A DNA stretch of 64,000 bases. Source: Trogon surrucura (Eukaryota > Chordata > Aves > Trogoniformes > Trogonidae). The number at the start of each line of letters is the position of its first letter. Position 1 is the first letter of the stretch. The translations under genes were made by a program, and so were the position numbers. The notes under the pieces were generated by a model, which did not search any database, was not told the origin of the DNA, and saw only the letters and a list, made by a program, of their open reading frames with translations. Location of the stretch: NCBI GenBank assembly GCA_020746105.1, contig CM036629.1, forward strand, positions 7,405,501 to 7,469,500. Direction: 5' to 3'. Below are positions 27,201 through 36,858 of the stretch, one piece after another.

Positions 27201-29007
27201 TGCAACAGCTTCTGTACGCTACGAACATCCCACGTGGCTGGACTGAATCTTAAAGGAGCTCATTGCAGCCATGCAAGAACTCGTCGCCCTGTCGTATTTC
27301 ACGTTAATCAATGGGCATTAATTCAGCCTCCACTGAGCATCAGTAACGAATTCTGCAAACCCGATAGACCGAACTCGCGTCGCCTGAAAAATATCGCGTT
27401 GCCACAGCGAATAGAGCAAGAGGACAAAACAGAATAAGCGGTGTGACGTTTCTATACGGTTCTTGCTTGCTTCTTCCTTTAAGATAATCTCTTAAGCCTC
27501 AAGGACACACAAAACGTACGTATTCCCACCTGTTACTCGCCAGTCAGTTCTACAACGGTTTCCAATTAAGCAGAGAGCGTCAGACGGTAACACAAGGACA
27601 CCCGGGAACACAGGGTGGCACAAGAACACCCACACAACTGGAGCCAGAAATCAGCAACGTGTAAATTGAAAGCAGCGAGAGTAACTGGAAATGTTGCCCA
27701 ACAGAAAAAATCAACATCTCATATTTATAACGCCAGTGCCAATAAACAGAGAGACGCGTCAGCTATTTATTTCCTCGCTGACAACGTGGCACGTTCCCAA
27801 ATAACCGCAAGATGGGAGGAAAGCGCTCCTTTTTCAAGAAAAAGGGCTGCGTGGCACACGGCATTTCGGCCCCTAACAGTTCCCACCGTCCTTTCATTTA
27901 AGGCTCGGCCGTAATTCAGTTTTGCATTTTACTCCCGTGACTCAGGAGCCAGCCTTACCCCAGGGAAGAACAGAATCCAAGTGTGAGAATTATATAAAGC
28001 AGCGTGTCAAGGACTCTGCAACCCTGACAAAGGGGTTGGGATCTGCATCCCAAGTCACGGGGTCACCCGTGAACCCCAGAGGATCACAGAGCAGCAGAGA
28101 TATAGAGGCTGTAAAGGCAGCACTCACAGCCTTCCACAACTAAAACACGGATATTCTGCACACAAGCAACTGCAGGTTGGGTTTTAGAGGCATTTCCCAT
28201 AGCCTGCCTCTCTGCTAAGGGGTTGTCAAGGTGCTCTGCATCTCCTGACTGTGCTATCAATGCGTTTCCAGCTGAGCTGCAGCGCTCTGGTACTTCGCTG
28301 ACTCCATTGAGTACAAGACAAAATGTTCAATTCATGGGGAAAAAAAAATAAATTGGATTTTGCTGTGTAAATCCCCAGGTGCTTCCCACTGAGCTGCACG
28401 GGTCCCCCTCTCAATGCCCTGCAAGGAGCAGAAAAAGAGCAAAAAAACCCACCAAAACCCAGTTCAGCAGAAACCGCCTGGACATTGCTGAAGCTGTGTG
28501 GAGGATCTCTCGTTGGCAGAGCTCCCTGCTCCATACTCTCGCCAGTTCAAGGGCAAGACAAGGGACAAAGCATCAGACATGAGCACTCCAGGGGGATTAT
28601 CTCACCCTACTTCTACTCGTGGTGATGCTCACGTGTTGCTCGGCTGCCTCTCTAAGCCCGAAGAGCAGCACTTCGCCCTTCACGGGCACCAAATTACCTC
28701 TTCCACACCCCAAAAGGAACGCTAATTACCGCAAGTAAATCACATTTTAAAGGCACCAGTGTACTTCGCCAGGCCGACCTCAGCAAGATTGAGCGCGCGT
28801 CACTCGGGCAGTCTGGAGAACCGCCCTAGGCCAACATAATTTTTACCCTAAATATTAATGATGTTAAATGATTTCTCGGTCCCTCCAAAGGAACAGATTA
28901 TTTCACAAGTACAGAGAAGTTAGGCACCACAGGCCACATCTTTAGTTTTCTAGATCCATGCTGCTTGGGGACAGGACAGAGCGTTAAACTAGATCTAAGC
29001 AGCATGT

Positions 29008-29032
29008 AAAAAAAATAAATAAATAAATAAAA
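29008..29032. repeat. (AAAT)n microsatellite
   Basis: A-rich run followed by repeated AAAT units, in the HYDIN intron between coding exons 4 and 5. Confidence 0.85.
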
Positions 29033-29584
29033 TTACGCCCAAAGTGACTGCTCAACCACAGCCTGGGGCATCCCTTGCCGCACGGTGTGGGTTACATAAA
29101 GATTACACAAGAAAAATCACAGCTTTAGACATAACATTCTGCTGCCCCACTATTGTTTCTAATGATGTATATCAAACATTAAAGAGACTCTAGTTTTTAA
29201 AGGTGGTGGCCCTCACCCTGTCCAGGCTCAAGTTCAGGTCTTCCAAGTAAGAGGTCGCTTGTAAACAGATTTTCGTGTTTATAATTAATGGAGCACATTA
29301 GGCAGCAATGGACAGATACCAGAAACCAACGTCTTGAGAGGCCACTCCACCACACCCCTGAAGCCAATGGACATTAAATGTTCCAGCACCAAAGGATAAA
29401 ACCAGCCTGACACATGTAAGAGCCTCTATAAGAGCATAATCTTCATGACGGGGAGAAGTTTTCCCCAGTTCTAGATCCCGTGTAACACCACTGAAGCCAG
29501 GACAGCTCCTCAAAACCTGTGCCTCATGTCCCGAAGCTTCACTTTCCACCGACGGCACCAACCTCTCAGGACCTCCGGTCTCAC

Positions 29585-29719
29585 CTTATTCTCCTCGGGG
29601 GTGAAAACGATGCGGAAAGTCGCAAGCATGCCAGGTGCCACCTTACGGCACGTGTCGTTGGGGCTGATCAACTTGAAATAAGGCGAGCTCTCCAAGACGA
29701 CCTTCACCAGCCGAGGAAC
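29585..29719 (-). CDS. HYDIN: HYDIN coding exon 4 (residues 123-167)
   Basis: Forty-five codons, phase 0 on both sides, from VPRLVKVVLESSPYFKLISP to RIVFTPEENK. This is the middle of the first ASH/MSP-like repeat; the segment V-PG-x(4)-FRIVFTPEEN is the hallmark strand found in MSP-type domains. Acceptor TTTCTTGCAG, donor AAG|GTGAGA. Confidence 0.97.
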
Positions 29720-29827
29720 CTGCAAGAAAGACACGAAACTATGATTTTGCCACTCAGTGAGCCCAAAGAATCCGCTTGCTTCTGCCTACATGCCTTGAGA
29801 AGGGGGACCTGAAGACAAACCAGGATT

Positions 29828-30548
29828 TGTGCTGGTATAGGTTGGGGACTGCCCTGCTGGAGAGCAGCGCAGGGGAAAGGGACCTGGGGGTGCTGGTGGG
29901 CAGCAGGATGGCCATGAGCCAGCAGTGTGCCCTCGTGGCCAAGAAGGCCAATGGCATCCTGGGGTGTGTTAGAACGGGGTGGCTGGTAGGTCGAGAGAGG
30001 TCCTCCTGCCCCTCTGCTCTGCCCTGGTGAGGCCACATCGGGGATATTGTGTCCAATTCTGGGCCCCTCAGCTCCAGAGGGACAGGGAACTGCTGGAGAG
30101 AGTCCAGCACAGCCACAGGGAGGATGGAGGGAGTGGAACATCTCCCTGGTGAGGAAAGGCTGCAGGAGCTGGGGCTCTTTAGCTTGGAGAAGAGGAGGCT
30201 GAGGGGTGACCTCATGAATGTTTATAAATATGTCAAGGGGGAGTGTCAGGCGGATGGAGCCAGGCTCTTTTCAGCAACGTCCAATGACAGGACAAGGGTC
30301 AGTGGGTGCAAGCTGGAACACAAGAGGTTCCACAACAATATTAGAAAAAGCTTTTTCCCTGTGAGGGTGCCAGAGCCCTGGCCCAGGTTGCCCAGAGAGG
30401 GTGTGGAGTCTCCTGCTCTGGAGACTTTCAGACCCCGCCTGGACGCGTTCCTGTGCGACCTACTGTAGGTGATCCTGTGCTGGCAGGGGGGCTGGACTAG
30501 ATGATCTTTTGAGGTCTCTTTCAACCCCCAACATTCTGTGATTCTGAG
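29828..30548 (+). mobile_element. CR1 retrotransposon, 5'-truncated, about 0.7 kb
   Basis: Begins near TATAGGTTGGGGACTGCCC and ends ATTCTGTGATTCTGA. Translated pieces read as the end of the CR1 ORF2 protein ([58 protein letters not shown]), spread over more than one frame. Very similar along its whole length to the copy at 50588-51302, with a nearly equal 5' truncation point. Confidence 0.93.
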
Positions 30549-32464
30549 TTACACTGGGTGGAAGGAAGAAATTCACTTTTAACAAGTTGGGTTTGAGCAC
30601 GACAATCAAGCTGCTGGGCTCGTCATGCAGGTAGAAAATACAACTGACACCGGTGGCCTTACCGAGGATAGAATCAAACCTGCAGAGCAAAAAGGAGGAA
30701 CATGGGAAGACAAAGAGACAACCCCAGAAATGAGGAGGTGGCTAAGGGAATCGGAAGGGGACAGTAAAAAAACAAACAGGGAAAAGCACAACGTTCTACA
30801 GGGAAAGGCTGACGCAGAAGATGAGAGCGGTCAACTTGCCAAAACAATGGCAAGCCAGACGAACTCCCCGGGCTGTGCCTATCAATTATGGGCTTCAAAG
30901 GCATTTTCTGCCTTGAGGTGCAGGGACCAGCGCTGACTCACAGTGTGGTGTCATTATTAAAAGCCCATCTCAGCTCTCCAGGGGCTCTTGCTGCCTGGTG
31001 ATTGTAGCCAGGCAGCCGCCAGCATATGTAAGACAGATTTCAGGGTGTTCCTCCCTGCACCCCTTCCGGGATACCACGACCACAGAGGCGGCAAACAAGT
31101 GTTTTCTAGCATCTGAGCACCAAACCTCAGCTCAGTCTGAAACAGGCAGGTTTCGACTGTTTTTCAGCTTCTCTGGAAAACAATGAACCCACATGAAGCT
31201 TGGGAAAAAACAAGGTCCGCTCTGCACTACTTGCCCAAGCCTGATAACCCACAACCAAAGCAATCCTGAATTTTCCAGCGTTGCCCTGGGACAACAAGTT
31301 CCAGGAGCCAGTTTCAACACCGTGGACAAACGTTCTGGTGCCCAAGTGCCTCGGGAGATGGACACGCAGGGCTAAGACCTCCAGCAAAAGCCACCCAGAA
31401 CATCTCGGAGGGTGGTGAGGAGCAGCGTGGAGACAAAAAAGCAATTTTACGATGCCACAGGTAAGAGCAACAAGTACATAGTGAAGCACTTCTGTATCTG
31501 AACACTTTGGTGTTAAGCTTGATTTTTAGGGAGCAGACAACCTCTACCATATGCCAGCACGATTCAGAGGAATCTGGGGAAACTGCTGAGAAAAAGAGAG
31601 AACACAGTGAGCTTTTCTCCAGGACATTACCAAAAGCCAGCAAAATTAGAATATAATAACTCCTCTCGGGATTATTGTCTCTATCTTTGTGTACTTAAAG
31701 ATGATGAGGATTTTTCCTTAGAGTTGATCTTACTTTTACACCAGTGGCTGTCCACAGGTTGAGGCCTTGCTAGCTTCAAATCTAATTCATCTTGGAAGAA
31801 ATCAACGCTTCACATATTGCCTCCCCTTTACAGGCAGACAAATCCCAAGGTGCAGCTGTACAAGTTTATTATTGGGGTTTTTTTTTACTGTGAATGTCAG
31901 AAATGTTGATGCAGATGTTCTTTTCCACTTGAAGAAGCACGAATAGGGCAAACGAACTGTTTGCCTGTTGGCTGGTACTTGGCAAAGACAAACATTTTGA
32001 AGTGCCACATGGATAACGACAGCTGAAGCCAAAAGAATGAAGCAGAGCCATAAGAAAGAAGAAACCGAGGCACATTTTAAGTAGAGAAGAGGATACCTAC
32101 AGTAAAAAGTGCCCAGAATCAATGTAGACCACACAAAGAATACGCCTTGGGCACAGGCATACGTCCTGCATCTTTCCAATAGTCCCAAGCCAGACCATGA
32201 ATGGCACAGGACTCTTCAGGAATAACTGAGGGACCCCACCCATATCCTTTCACGCCAAAGGCTCTTCCATTTTCAACCACGTCCCTGTCAAAACCCTCAG
32301 CACACACATGGACTTGTCTTGCTATTCCCGCGCCTGCAATAAACCCTGGCAGCTTTTTATCACCCACCTGTTTGCTCCCCACAACAGGTAGGTGGGGAGA
32401 AGGGGTTAATCCACCAGCTCTCATGTCCACTTCCATTTTCCCATCCCGCCCTCTGCACAGGGGA

Positions 32465-32705
32465 AGCACAGAGGTTGGAAAGGACCTTTAAGATCTTCCA
32501 AGTCCAACCTACAGCCCTACACCACCCCAACATTAAACCATCTCCTGAAGTGGCACATCCAGCTGTTTCTTAAGCACATCCAGGGATGGTGACTCCACCA
32601 CCTCCTCCGGCAACCCATTCCAGTGCTTCACCACCCTTTCGGTGAAGAAGTTTTTCCCAATATCCAATCTAAACTTCTACCGGTGCAACTTGAACCCGTA
32701 CACAA
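32465..32705 (-). mobile_element. CR1 3' fragment
   Basis: Minus-strand CR1 tail. It contains the complement of the tail motif GGTTGGAAAGGACC at 32473 and the region encoding F-FTERVV-, followed by the [11 protein letters not shown]-like segment, as expected near the CR1 3' end. The terminal octamer repeat is missing. The sequence is diverged and probably older than the copies at 39.4 and 45.7 kb. Confidence 0.8.
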
Positions 32706-33345
32706 TCTTACCCTTCTGTAAAAAGACTATCTCTAATTACGCCTTCCTTTTTCTGACCTTTCTCTGTTTCCAGTACCCTTAGTGCTGTGTGTCAAGAGAA
32801 ACTCTTGCGTGTACAATCTCCTCTCCCAGAGCACTTTCTAACTCCACTCTTTTCCTCCCTCCTTTTTCCACCAGCTTGCTCTTGGCAGACACCTCATTCA
32901 AGCAAACGTTTTCCCAATTGAAATTTAAAAGGTCTCCGTTTTCCTCTTTACAGCAGAAGAAAATTGCTGACATTTTTCAACTTTCCCATTCCCAGCTTTC
33001 TTGGGAGATCTCAAAACGCCCACAATTTTTTTTTTTCCCCAAGTAAAAAGCAGAGATCTTCAAGAGCATGTTGCTCTGGATGTGCTATAGTTCTCCAAAG
33101 GGAGAGCAGAGAGCCAATGCCATCTTAGAAAAACCTGAATTAAGCTTAGCAGGAGCCCAAAGCAGCACCTAAAGGCTTCCTACTGCTTCTGCTAAATCAG
33201 TCTGCTTCCATTGCCCTTTCAAAACCCCTCTCCTGGAGCACTAAGCATAACTTATTCCAGCGTAAAGCGGAGCAGACTCAATAAACCACATGAATCACTG
33301 CTCTCCTCTCCAGACCATGTTAAAACTCCATGTCCCAGCCCTTAC

Positions 33346-33465
33346 CTGGTCGTTGTTCCTCAGAACCAAGGGCACTTCGTAGACCTCGCGGGGGACGTAG
33401 CTCTGAAACACCACCTCTGACGGGAAAGGCTGAAACAAGCTCTGCTCCAGGTCAACTGCCGAGAA
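33346..33465 (-). CDS. HYDIN: HYDIN coding exon 3 (residues 83-122)
   Basis: Forty codons, phase 0 on both sides, FSAVDLEQSLFQPFPSEVVF to VYEVPLVLRNNDQ. The second half is the first beta-strand pair of the first ASH/MSP-like repeat (the pattern hydrophobic-x-LVLRNND is typical). Acceptor CTTTCATCTGCAG, donor CAG|GTAAGG, both strong. Confidence 0.96.
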
Positions 33466-34584
33466 CTGCAGATGAAAGACAGAGCAGTGAGAGGCTGAGC
33501 TGGTGGGAGAAAAGACTCACGAGGGAGAATCCTACATCGATCTCTCCAGTGGAGCACAGCCCATCAGGGAGTACGACTGCCTAGCTCGCACAAAGAAAAC
33601 AGCAGCTCACCCACCCCACGTTCTGAGCTGACCAAAATGTTTCTGCACCACACTGAGCGGGCTCAAGCTCTTTTGGTAGATGGGTCTCCAGGTTTCCTTC
33701 TCCAAAATGCAGAGCCTCGTGCTAGTGTGGTCACACGGTTCCAACACACTTACTGAAAGAGCTGTGAACACTCCAGGAGCAAATGAAACCCAAGAATTTC
33801 CAGTAGAAAAATGGAAAAATTTGGGGGTGATCTTTATTCTGAGACCAAGAGACCAAACTCCCTCACATCCCCAAACAGCTTTTTGGATACAGACCCTAGG
33901 AACCAGTAAGGAGAGAACAGTACCAGAGGAGGCAAGGCCAAAAAGAAAGTAAATACAGTAGCTGGGAAAAAGGCAAGTGAGGAGAACACTGGTTGTAATA
34001 ATGCTCAGCTCTTTTCTCAGCATTACTCAGCAACTTGAGTAAGATTGGACTTACTATCTCCTTTTTCCACAAGCTTTAAACAGATGCTTTATTGTAGCCT
34101 GTTATTGCCGTTTGATTTAAGACCACTGCAGAAGCAGCAAACGCTGGCAGAGCAGAGGCATTGCTCTGAGAAAATCCCTCCCTGCTCTGTCTCCCCCTCT
34201 CCCAGCAGCACTTTTCCCCGCTCCATAGGCACGCAAGGGCAGGTCTCCCGCTTCTCCACGGAAGTCGCGGTCACGCTGAAGCTAGCAGCCGCAGGAGGCT
34301 ACCAGTTATTTGTGCACTCATCTGATGCGTTCCCAACCTCCTGGGCTGTCTAAGGCAATCCTGAACCAATTTGTTAGAGGTCTCTGGCTGGCAATTTTCT
34401 GCTCGACAGCTCTACCTCAGTAATCTGCCCGTTCAGGCTGTGTGTAACGCCACACAGCCCTGTAAGAAAAGCAGCTTTAAACATATATTTAAGAAAATGT
34501 TGAGCCAGATAAAGCACATTCAACTCTTGGCTGCCCAGGGTGATTCCCCTGCTTATGTGGCAGCCTGCAAAACCCAACATCCCT

Positions 34585-35100
34585 AAGAGACCCCACCTTG
34601 AATACTGCGTCCAGTTCTGGTGTCCCCACCATAAGAGGGACATGGATCTGTTGGAGCACGTTCAGAGGAGGCCACAAAGATGATCCAGGGGTTGGAGCAG
34701 CTCTGTTATGAGGACAGGCTGAGGGAGCTGGGATTGTTCAGTCTTGAAAAGAGAAGACTTCGGGGGGACCTAAGAGCTGCCTTCCAATACCTGAAGGGAT
34801 CCTACAGGGAGGTTGGGGAGGGACTTTTTACAAGAGTGTCCACTGATAGGACAAGGGGAAATGGGTTTAAGTTGAAGGAGAATAGATTTAGATTAGATCT
34901 TGGGAAGAAATTCTTCAGTATGAGGGTGGCAAGACTTTGGAATAAATTGCCCAGAGAGGCTGTGGCTGCCCCCTCCCTGGAGGTGTTCAAGGCCAGGTTG
35001 GACAGAGCCTTGAGGAGCCTGATCTAGTTGAGAGGCGTCCCTGCCCATGACAGGGAGGTTGGATTAGATGGTCTCTAAGGCCCCTTCCAGCCTGGGCCAT
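34585..35100 (+). mobile_element. CR1 retrotransposon, 5'-truncated, with intact C-terminal ORF2 segment
   Basis: Plus-strand CR1 3' part. Codons 34680-35027 are open and read like the CR1 reverse-transcriptase ORF C-terminus ([19 protein letters not shown], then [12 protein letters not shown] and [10 protein letters not shown]). The usual 3' UTR motif TTGGATTAGATGGTCTC follows. The element stops at CCATTC (35095-35100) without the ATTCTATG octamer array seen on other copies in this window, and LysM-coding sequence starts at the next base. Confidence 0.9.
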
Positions 35101-35292
35101 TCAAGGGACCGGCTGGATGATATCGTCCTGCTGACAAGGGATATCCAGGAAGGGGACACGCTGAACGCCATCGCCCTGCAGTACTGCTGCTCGGTTGCAG
35201 ATATCAAGAGAGTTAACAATCTTATCAATGATCAAGACTTTTTTGCCCTGAGGTCTGTCAGAATTCCAGTGAAAAAGTTCAGTGTATTGACA
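35101..35292 (+). pseudogene. LYSMD3: LysM-domain retrocopy fragment resembling LYSMD3, fused to a CR1 3' end
   Basis: Sixty-four codons closely match, from memory, the LysM domain of vertebrate LYSMD3, a single-pass membrane protein: [57 protein letters not shown]. There are no stops or frameshifts. The frame extends upstream to an ATG inside the CR1 (35068) and downstream to a stop at 35350-35352 through unrelated sequence, giving 94 codons. The upstream acidic N-terminus and the downstream transmembrane part of LYSMD3 are missing. It lies antisense in a HYDIN intron with no clear splice sites at its ends. LYSMD4 is a poorer match. Most likely a nonfunctional partial retrocopy; the intact frame suggests it is young or by chance undamaged. 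Confidence 0.82.
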
Positions 35293-35779
35293 GGGTCCCA
35301 CATGTTGTTGCAAACCAAAGCATTAATGCCAAACCATTTTGTTAACTCATGAATAATTACCATAAGTCCTTGGCCTTCAAAAGCCAAGGAAGCCACCACT
35401 GACAGAGTCCTACGACCCCAAGCGTCTGACAGGGACTGTACCAAAGCAAGAGGCAGCTATTTCAGGAGGAGGATGGAAAATGACTGTGTCGTGCCCCAGC
35501 CTTCCCCCAGTATCACGGCTTTAGCGATGATAAACTCCAGCAAAAGCCACCGACTCCAGCAGAGGTTATTTATATTGGCAGATCAGGACTTGGACGTCTC
35601 ACTGGAGAAAAATTTCTTTCTTTTCTCCCGGCAGAAGGAACTCCACCACCACCACCACCGGCAGTTTTGAAAGGACACGAGGATCGAGTCACTGAGGTAT
35701 TTAGATAAGCTGGAGGCAAGGCTGTCACCCTCTTCAAATGTCACATCAAACAGGAAGGAAAAGGGCAGGGAAAGGCTAC

Positions 35780-35905
35780 CTTTTGATGGGAGGTTTCACT
35801 CATGTCTAGAAGCTGGATAATCCGGGGCCGCCTCATCTCCCGAGTGCTCGCCAGCCTCTGCTCAGTGGTAAGAGACATCTCCTTCAGGAAGGCAGAGGGA
35901 GTCAG
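35780..35905 (-). CDS. HYDIN: HYDIN coding exon 2 (residues 41-82)
   Basis: Forty-two codons, phase 0 on both sides, from LTPSAFLKEMSLTTEQ to DMSETSHQK. This is one of the best conserved stretches of the HYDIN N-terminus, rich in charged residues and lying before the first immunoglobulin-like repeat. Acceptor TTCTGTTTTAG; donor AAG|GTAGCC, which lacks the usual G at intron position 5. Confidence 0.96.
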
Positions 35906-36724
35906 CTAAAACAGAAAAAAAAAAGAAAAAAACCACACCACTATGAGCTACAGAAATGCCTCTGTTGAGAAAGGCTTTTCTTGTTCAAGCGCCGCTCATG
36001 AATAATTTGCGTTCACAGGCACTAGGACAGTCCTGGAAGTCCCGTAAGTTACCTGCTGAAATATTTAACACCAGTAAATTAATGATATGGAGCGGAAAAC
36101 ACACGCTCTAACCAAGCGGCTCCGTCCCACTAGCTTCTTCGTGATTTGATGTGACATGTTTCAGGATGGCTGCTCTTCGGGCATTTGTTCCCTCTTTGGT
36201 TTTGCTGGATTGAGCCAGTGACCTTTGAGGAGGGCGGGGAGGAGTTATCAGAAATCCCCTAACTCCCTCCTCGCACAACCACCATGCGTGGGGAGATGGC
36301 ACTGCCGGGTGAATCGGAGCAAAGCAGAAAAGCAGGGCTGTGCCAAGACTGAGGCAGAAGGGGACAGGTCCACGTTAATCTCTTTTTAATTAGCACTAGT
36401 TTGGTTTTTTTCTCTGTTCTGGACTCACAGACCACAGAGGTATACAGAGAGATCTCCTTGACAGAGCCTCAGCAGGTCATCTCCAGTCAACAAAGAGAGC
36501 TTTTGTGGATGAGAAGGAGTGATTGCCCTGACTCCACTGCTGTTTGCAGGGCTGGATTCATGCTCCCAACAGGACAGGAGAGAAAAATCAATGCTCCGAG
36601 ACCCGGGAGCAGCCACATCTCTCAATTTGTCAGGCAGAATTCGAGCAGCCCCCCAGCAGAGGAAGGGTATTGGGGGAGTTTCCAGCCTTAACACGGCTCC
36701 TACCTGGCCACAGCAGGTACTTAC
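35906..36724 (-). other. HYDIN: HYDIN intron between coding exons 1 and 2 (819 nt)
   Basis: Bounded by GTAAGT at 36724 and TTTTAG at 35906. The acceptor is preceded by a run rich in T on the minus strand (about 35908-35935). I see no repeat or extra coding segment in it. Confidence 0.9.
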
Positions 36725-36844
36725 AGTGACAGGCTCCTCTGCCTCTCTGATTAGCTTCGGGTTACGAGGTGCTACCACTTTGTTCTGGAATCCATCAGCC
36801 AGTTTGGAGGAGCCCACGGAGCGATGGAGCTTGCCAGTGGCCAT
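36725..36844 (-). CDS. HYDIN: HYDIN coding exon 1 (residues 1-40, start codon)
   Basis: Starts at ATG 36844-36842 with G at both -3 and +4, a good Kozak context. Reading upstream in the same frame meets TGA at once, within the 14-nt leader of this exon, so the protein cannot extend 5'. The 40 residues begin MATGKLHRSV and include the HYDIN signature KVVAPRNPKL. The exon ends ...EEPVT before a GTAAGT donor at 36724-36719, phase 0. No signal peptide, as expected for an axonemal protein. Confidence 0.95.
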
Positions 36845-36858
36845 GTCTCAACACTCGC
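36845..36858 (-). other. HYDIN: HYDIN 5'-UTR part of the start-codon exon and its 3' splice site
   Basis: Fourteen untranslated bases precede the ATG. Immediately upstream (36859-36875) is a pyrimidine-rich tract ending CTCCTTCCAG, a clear minus-strand acceptor with AG at 36860-36859. This makes the ATG exon an internal exon, so transcription starts in an upstream noncoding exon at a higher coordinate. Confidence 0.8.

Larger units (their letters stand above)
24156..29584 (-). other. HYDIN: HYDIN intron between coding exons 4 and 5 (5429 nt)
   Basis: Contains a CR1 piece at 26425-26652 (antisense to HYDIN), a short CR1 tail at 27152-27200, poly-T tracts on the plus strand near 25423-25437 and 26060-26071, and an AAAT microsatellite at about 29008-29032. 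Nothing else recognised. Confidence 0.88.
29720..33345 (-). other. HYDIN: HYDIN intron between coding exons 3 and 4 (3626 nt)
   Basis: Holds a CR1 antisense to HYDIN at 29828-30548 and a sense CR1 fragment at 32465-32705. The stretch 30549-32464 has no recognised feature. The 3' splice site at 29720 lies only about 110 bases from the CR1 at 29828. Confidence 0.9.
33466..35779 (-). other. HYDIN: HYDIN intron between coding exons 2 and 3 (2314 nt)
   Basis: Contains, on the plus strand (antisense to HYDIN), a CR1 fragment joined to a LysM-domain retrocopy (see separate entries). A short CAC trinucleotide run lies at about 35644-35659. The rest, 33466-34584 and 35293-35643, shows nothing I recognise. 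Confidence 0.9.
4374..36858 (-). other. HYDIN: HYDIN gene, 5' part (start codon to coding exon 8; gene continues past position 1)
   Basis: Eight exons on the minus strand join in frame into 404 codons. Exon lengths from the start codon are 120, 126, 120, 135, 200, 125, 202 and 184 nt. Junction phases 0,0,0,0,2,1,2 all match on both sides. The protein matches vertebrate HYDIN as I remember it: an N-terminal tail with VVAPRNPKL and SLTTEQRLAS, then ASH/MSP-like repeats at about residues 95-190 and 191-290, and a third starting near 293. HYDIN belongs to the C2b projection of the ciliary central-pair apparatus, and its loss impairs ciliary bending. HYDIN proteins are about 5,000 residues, so under a tenth is here. 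No frameshift or stop interrupts any exon, so this is the functional gene and not a decayed copy. Confidence 0.95.

Noticed and set aside
35101-35292. LysM segment as an exon of a real gene in the HYDIN intron
   Set aside because: It abuts a CR1 end with no acceptor, no clear donor follows it, and no other LYSMD3 sequence is found nearby.
35293-35680. Further LYSMD3 sequence after the LysM segment
   Set aside because: I compared the three plus-strand frames with the remembered downstream part of LYSMD3 and saw no match.
4374-36858. Possibility that this is a HYDIN pseudogene, such as a duplicated partial copy
   Set aside because: All eight exons are open, all junction phases agree, and splice sites are intact apart from one weak but usable donor.
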